64,000 nucleotides of DNA from contig JAPXFQ010000489.1 in the NCBI GenBank assembly GCA_028564705.1, forward strand, positions 62,001 to 126,000, given 5' to 3'. Shown here piece after piece: positions 58,347-64,000 of this stretch. Both the position numbers and the translations under genes were made by a program. How positions within the stretch are numbered: position 1 is the first letter of the stretch; every line of letters begins with the position of its first letter. The DNA is from Apricaphanius iberus. Taxonomy: Eukaryota > Chordata > Actinopteri > Cyprinodontiformes > Aphaniidae. Below the pieces are notes generated by a model. It was not told the DNA's origin and did not search any database. It saw nothing but the letters and a program-made list of their open reading frames with translations.

Positions 58347-58974
58347 TTATTCTAATCTATATGGATCTCATATATGTAGGTTAAACCCTTGAATCTACAC
58401 ACACTGTTCTATCCATGTTTGAGACATGACTCACAAAAAGAAACAGACAAGGTTCATTTCACTATTTATATTGATATAGATAGATTATTGGTCAACGTCA
58501 CTCTCTGCTCTTCTGTGTTTGTTGTCTACAGAAGGTAATGTGATCATGTCTTGTTGTGCTGTTGCTTACTCGAATACCTTTGTTATGAACACCAAAACAC
58601 TCAAGTTCCATAGACATAGATTTCTATTGACTAGCAACCCTTTCAAGGAAAACAAAAGATCTTTTTGGTTGCAACCTATCGGAAGAAGTAATTGGAAAGA
58701 TGATTAAAAACGCAACAATCTGCAGCAATCACTTCATATCAGGTAAGCCTTGGCTAACAAACAAGCTACCGTCACTAGCCAACACTGCAACTGCATGATA
58801 ACCGCTAAATGTACATAGGTTAGACTGGGGTGCAAATACCCCTAGTGGTATGTGAGCACATTACAGGTGGGACTTTGAAACATTTAATATTCATCTTCCA
58901 GATGATGGGTATCAGGTCGGGCTGGGTAAAATTTTTGATTAATCAATGCATTGCAATTATTTTTTTTCTCAATT

Positions 58975-59815
58975 CAGGTAGGATGTGAGTTAGAAGAGAA
59001 GCAGAAATTTTGGAATTAACTAGATGATTTCATGCAGGGTATTCAAAGAGTCAAGAGGGTGGAGATTGGCGCAGACTTTAACAGACATGATGCTGAAGGG
59101 AACAGAGGTGATGAGGAAGTAATGGGCAGGTTTGGTATCCAAGATAGGAATGAAGGAGGATAGATGGTGGTAGACTTTGCAGAAATGATGTACATGGCTG
59201 TTGTAAACACTTTCTTCCAACAAAGACAGGAACATAGGGTGACTTATAAGAGTGGAGGTAGGAGCACTGAAGGAGATTATAAAAGAGAGAGATGAAGATT
59301 AGTCGCAGCAAGACAGAATACATGTGTATAAATGAGAAAGATACGACTGGAACGGTGAAGTTACAGGGAGTGGAAGTGAAGAAAGTAGAGGACTTTAAGT
59401 ACTTAGGGTCAACAGTGCAAAGCAATGGAGAGTGTGGAAAAGAGGTGAAGAAACGTGTGCAAGATGGTTGGAATGGGTGGAGAAAAGTGTCAAATGTGAT
59501 CTGTGATAAAAGGGTTTCAGCAAGAATGAAGTAAGAATGAATTTTTTTGGGGGATAGAGCGAGGGAGGGCAGGCTGAGATGGTTTGGACATGTTTGGAGG
59601 AGAGACAACAGTTATATTGATAGAATCATGCTGTTGATGGAGCCACCAGGCAGGAGGCAGACAGGAAGACTAAAAATGAGATTTATGGATGTGGTGAAAG
59701 AGGACATGAAGTTAGTTGGTGTGAGGGCATAGGATGCAGAGGATTGAACTAAATGGAGACAGATGATTCACTGTAGTGACCCCTGAAGGGAGAAGCCAAA
59801 AGAGAAAGAAGATAT
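58975..59815 (+). mobile_element. RTE-type LINE copy with internal deletions, plus orientation
   Basis: The 5' part (58980-59275) encodes an endonuclease fragment with IGADFNRHDAEGNRGDEEVM, then MVVDFAEMM and HRVTYKSGGRSTE, broken by stops. It passes directly at about 59280 to the C-terminal reverse transcriptase region: SKTEYMCIN, KKVEDFKYLGSTVQSNGECG and VSARMK. At 59533 it jumps again, to GRLRWFGHVWRRD and RFMDVVKEDMKLVGVRA, and ends with the WRQMIHCSD-like segment and a short A-rich tail. The RT palm and most of the RT core are missing. The long minus-strand ORF here is a shadow. Confidence 0.8.
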
Positions 59816-62800
59816 ATATGTAGCCATGTTTAATTTGACGTAAAAAGTTTAAAGTGAAAATAACAAAATGTGTGAGAAATTATTGCTTAAATTAGGGAGA
59901 TTTAATAGTTATTTTGATAAAAGTAATTTTCCTTTATTAATCAGTTGTACATTCTACTTCTGGAGAATCATCAACACGTTTGACTAAGGGTTTTATTTGT
60001 GATAGCAGAAAATGACTCTGGAGGTACACAAGTCAATTAAGGCTGGGAAGCAGCACTGACTGGGCTATGTGTCAGTGGAAAAGCAAACCGATTCTTTGAA
60101 AGAACCAGCTAAGAACCTTCTAAGCTCTGGCATTAGCACCAACTCCGGTTCTTCTTCAATTGAAAAACCTAATAAAGGGTCGATGTCTCTTTCTGCAGTT
60201 AGGTTGCGTGAATGTGCTGTGTTGATAAATAATCCCTCTATATTTTCTGCACAATAACCTAATGTCCTCCTTTAACATGACAGCTTATATCAGACATTTT
60301 CCAACACAATAGAAGCATGAAATCTTATTAGGGAACCCAGATCACACATCATAAAGTTAAAAAATCCATTAAGAAAAAACAGAACTCAAGCCTCTTGAAT
60401 CCAAGGATGAACCACGAAAAATGCTCTTGGAATAACTTCTTGACTAACATTTATTTTTGCTTCTAGCCCCTGTAAAGTTAAATGATAAATAAAAAAGTGA
60501 TCAATAATAAGTGAATAAATAACAATCTTTTTGTAAACGTGAAGAACAGAACATTCTGAAGTGCGCAACATCGTTTTATCTGGCATTTTTCTAATGTAGA
60601 GCTCCATAGAGCAAAGGGAAATATCAACAACGCAGTGTTACCTAAATCTTTTAGTTTCCCTTAGGCTAATAAATCAGCTTTGGCTGCATGTACCCAGAGG
60701 ATCTAGCTAGTGGTAGATTCATCAGAAAATGTACAAATGTGATTTCCTATCACATTAGACTTAATCCATAGATCAGTAAGTTGATTTGACAGTGGAAAGG
60801 CAGTATAGACTGCTTCACTGTGCAGATTTATTTTCCTAACAGAGACTGTTGTCATCAAATTGTGCAACTGAACACAGATAAAACAATCTAAATACATTTC
60901 AAATAGCTATTTGTATTAGTAATAGTTGGCTTGTGCATCACTAGAAATTCTGAGAATGAAAATCATTAAAAGCTTATTTTTTCATCAAAGGATTCACTTT
61001 TTAGCTCATCTGCTGAATTACCTAAGCACACTCAAGCAACTGAGTATTGAAGGAATTAAAATTTTAAATAGGCTGCAGTAATCTGTACCTGATTACATCT
61101 GGATCTTAACCTTAAACTTAAGGTCGCAGCCATCTATCCATCCTTGCCCAGACACACCAATAGATGGCTAATAGATGGGACAGCATGATAGGGAACAGCT
61201 CATTCTACTTCTGAAGGACAATTAATTGAATTATGTCCAGTATGAACAAGAAAACAGGAAATGGTTATGTATACATATTAAAAACTTTTAGTATGTACCA
61301 GTATACAGAAACACACAGATATTGGCTCTAAATAACCTAAACCTGTGCAAAGATTGTTCACAAATGTAGTCTTTACAGGGACTCAGCGGCATTAATGTTT
61401 CTGCAGCAACAAACTGAATCAGACCGTGACCTTAACATCTTAGGTACTAAGCCATGATGTTCATGTGAGCATACATGGGCTCCCCAAGATACACGCATAT
61501 CTACAGTCTGAGCAACACAGGAAAGCAGTTTACCAGAAGCACAAATAAAACATATACTAAATAGTAGTGTACAAAATACAGTCTTCGTAGCACTAGGTGT
61601 ACAGTTTACTACAGAGAATAGTGAGAAGACATCCATCAAAGATATATATCTTTCTAAATCAAGATGCTGTGTTATGGCCACATGCTTAACTCCTCTTCCT
61701 CCTGCAAGTGATCAGGACCAGCTGTGGATGATCAAGCAGATGGGAGCTGCGGATTGGCTCATTGGTATGTGGTGGAGTATGAGTTGTTGACATGCAGAGT
61801 TGCTTATAAACCATGAAACAGAAGAGTCCTTGGTAAACAGACCTTGGTGTGTCTTTTAAAAACACCTATGCAATTATCCTATCTTTTCTTTTGCTTAAAA
61901 ACTTTGTGTAGGGACAGTAATGCCTAATCCTATCATTGTTCAACCAGCATCAATCTTATCTGACTGTTCTATGGTGTTTAATAAGTTCCAAAATTGGTGT
62001 ACTTGCATTCTTTGTCATCATGTTCAAAGGAGAAGAAAATGGGCTCTTGAGGATGGTGGGAGAGGGGGAAAGGTGACAAATCAGACGTCATACAGTTTCA
62101 GCCAGAGGCCCTGCCTCCATGGTCTAAAAGGTCCAGCAGTCGAACGAGCAAGGAGTCAAACACTGAGTATACTCCAAGAGTGGATTTTATGCTTGTCACT
62201 GCCCAGTGCACAGTGACTGACATTTGCGTTCACAGTCACCTACCCAGATGTTTGTGCACTCGCAGATGCCTATTGTGATGTATAATTTTACTGAAGAGTT
62301 ATAGCTTCCCTTTCGCCTATCTTTGTATATGCTCGATGACTAATGTGTGTGCACTCGCATACTCATACATGTGCATGACTTTGGAACTAATTAAATGCCA
62401 TTCTTTTATGGGTTTTTTAAACTGCCCATCCTGGATTTGCTCTTAACCAAAGTTGTAAAAAATGGAAGCAAGAATAGTGAGAGGAGAAACAAGACAAGCT
62501 ACAACGTAACATTCAATTTAGTCTGCAGTCCTTTTATCATGTTTTTGTGACATCATCTAAAATGTTGAGTTTTTTTTTTTGCAACAGATTTAGATCGACT
62601 CAAGCAACAAGAAAAAAAGAGAGATGTGAAGGAGATAAATTAGAAAAACAACATAATTTATCTTCAACTCTACATTTTTTCATAACTGAAATATTTTTAC
62701 AGCCCGCGTTCACTGGTCCTCTAAATAATAAATGCAAGCAAGTGTTCAAAAGAGAGTTTATTACTAATCTAAGTGAAAAGAAAGTTATTGAAAGCCTGAT

Positions 62801-64000
62801 TTTAAGCTTAACCCCTGAGGACAAACATTGATCCAGAAGAGTGCAACTCATGCTTATTTTAGCTTATTTACCCAGGGGAAAGCAGTTGTTCAAATCAAAA
62901 GGTTTCTGACAAATTGTAAAATCGCATCTATTCCATTACAGCATAGTTACACAGGGACGTTGCTTTTTAATGCGGGGAAAAAAGATGACACAATAATGCA
63001 CACTTTTTACATAACATAAACGAAATACTAAACAAACATTTATGGGGAAAAAAAGGTTAAATGCTCCCAAGATAATTTTAAGATATGCTATTTTCATATA
63101 TTGAAAACCTGGACAGGTATGAAATGTAGCATTTAATAAATATCAGGCACCATTAGTCAGTGTCTATGAAATCATTAAAACAGTAAATTGCCAGAGGATC
63201 AAGAGCGCCAGAAGCACTTGCTTTCCTGAATCATCAGGAGGAGGATGGCTGTGTGCTGTCCAAGCTTAGAAATGTTAACCAGCCAATTACCTCAGTTCAA
63301 AATGCAGAGAAGTTAGGGCAAAAGGAAAGAGGACGGTAGGATAGAAGAGACAGAAATTGATTATAATGACAATGCACCATAGTTTACATCTCTTTAAGTC
63401 TGTGTGTATGTGTATTTAGTCAACCTGACAGGCAGCCTCTCTCCAGAGTTCTCATTAGGTGTCTATGAGTGTTTTGGCAGCTTTAGATATTCTTGGGATT
63501 AGCACAGAAAGAAGGAAGAAACAAATACAAATGGAAACTACCAGAGGGGGGCTTCCATTCTGAAAATCTACAGCTTAACATAGCATAAAAGCATTCCTAT
63601 TTCCCAAATGGAACAAAAAAATATTTAGATAAGATGACATTTAAAATAGACTTACTGACAACCAGTAGGGAAGTTCATAGAAAATTCACTTTCCAGCTTC
63701 TCGGCCACATGGGATTTAATAAGCACAATGCTGACACTACATTTTGGGAAGCAAATGCTTTGGTTTAAAGACAGAAAAAATAATAAGAGAAAGGACAATG
63801 GAGAATGGAGCTAACATGTTGTTGACTTGATAGCAACTAGAAACTTTTCCTCATATTTTTGCAGGGAATTAAAATTGATAATACCATCATTGTCGATTTA
63901 ATTAATGTTGATTACAAAAGTAATCTTGAAAATTCAACAAATTATTTTATTCATATCAAACAAATTAGTTTGAAATATTTTTTGTTTTGGTGAGACATTT

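Larger units (their letters stand above)
54052..64000. other. Partial intron 5' of the LDL-A 4-6 exon
   Basis: At least 9.9 kb of intron. I searched the minus strand for further LDL-A cores (SDE with cysteines) and found none, so the LDL-A 1-3 exons lie beyond the window. It contains a Tc1 relic (54440-55570), a TIR element (57280-58346) and an internally deleted RTE LINE (58975-59815). From 59816 to 64000 I see only AT-rich sequence with no recognised feature. Confidence 0.65.

Noticed and set aside
59078..59608. 176-codon minus-strand ORF
   Set aside because: It is antisense to the RTE LINE fragment, whose plus-strand frames carry recognisable RTE motifs.
60703..60897. Minus-strand ICTFSDEST resembling the end of an LDL-A repeat
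   Set aside because: The required cysteines and the CDG core are absent, so it is not the missing LDL-A 3 exon.
1..64000. CRISPR arrays, operons, phage or viral genomes, toxin systems
   Set aside because: No regularly spaced direct repeats with unique spacers and no such genes are visible. All simple repeats are microsatellites or transposon-derived.

Overview
The window is a stretch of vertebrate genomic DNA, almost certainly from a teleost fish. It is AT-rich, and its GT-AG introns hold Tc1/mariner relics, L2-like and RTE-like LINE pieces, tRNA-derived SINEs and small hAT- or TTAA-flanked elements of types common in teleosts. The exact species cannot be told from the sequence. No bacterial-type gene, operon, CRISPR array, viral genome or toxin gene is visible.

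The only protein-coding gene I can support lies on the minus strand and spans the whole window. It is a low-density lipoprotein receptor family gene, best identified as LRP8 (apolipoprotein E receptor 2, apoER2). Thirteen consecutive internal exons are present, from 54051 (most 5') down to 2030 (most 3'). In order they encode LDL-A repeats 4-6 (one exon), LDL-A 7, LDL-A 8, EGF-A, calcium-binding EGF-B, five exons of the six-bladed YWTD propeller, EGF-C, a large Thr/Ser-rich mucin-like exon, and a short exon that opens the transmembrane helix. All 13 exons have AG acceptors, GT donors and compatible phases. Together they make 2253 coding bases (751 residues' worth) with no stop or frameshift. 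The 5' exons (signal peptide, LDL-A 1-3) would lie above position 64000. The cytoplasmic-tail exons (NPxY region) would lie below position 1.

Layout by position: 1-2029, intron leading to the tail exons, with a SINE tail; 2030-8534, transmembrane and mucin exons, with hAT-like MITEs and a GTAA microsatellite between them; 8535-16146, EGF-C and the last propeller exon, with a TTAA-flanked MITE and a Tc1 relic; 16147-26481, three propeller exons clustered at 23.9-26.5 kb after a large intron with Tc1 relics and a SINE; 26482-41107, first propeller exon and EGF-B, with Tc1, SINE and hAT elements and an L2-like LINE nested in a Tc1 copy; 41108-54051, EGF-A, LDL-A 8, LDL-A 7 and the triple LDL-A exon, with TA-repeat arrays, a second L2-like copy, a tRNA-like promoter unit and a TTAA element with an internal duplication; 54052-64000, upstream intron with a Tc1 relic, a TIR element and a collapsed RTE copy.

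From what is known of the family, LDL-A repeats bind reelin and apoE-containing ligands at the cell surface, the propeller/EGF block releases ligand in acidic endosomes, the mucin exon is an O-glycosylated stalk, and the missing tail binds Dab1. I found no previously undescribed molecular system. The points most worth a second look are the retained LDL-A 8 exon, the enlarged Thr-rich mucin exon, the LINE-in-Tc1 nested insertion, the internally deleted RTE copy, and several structurally complete small DNA transposons with visible termini.
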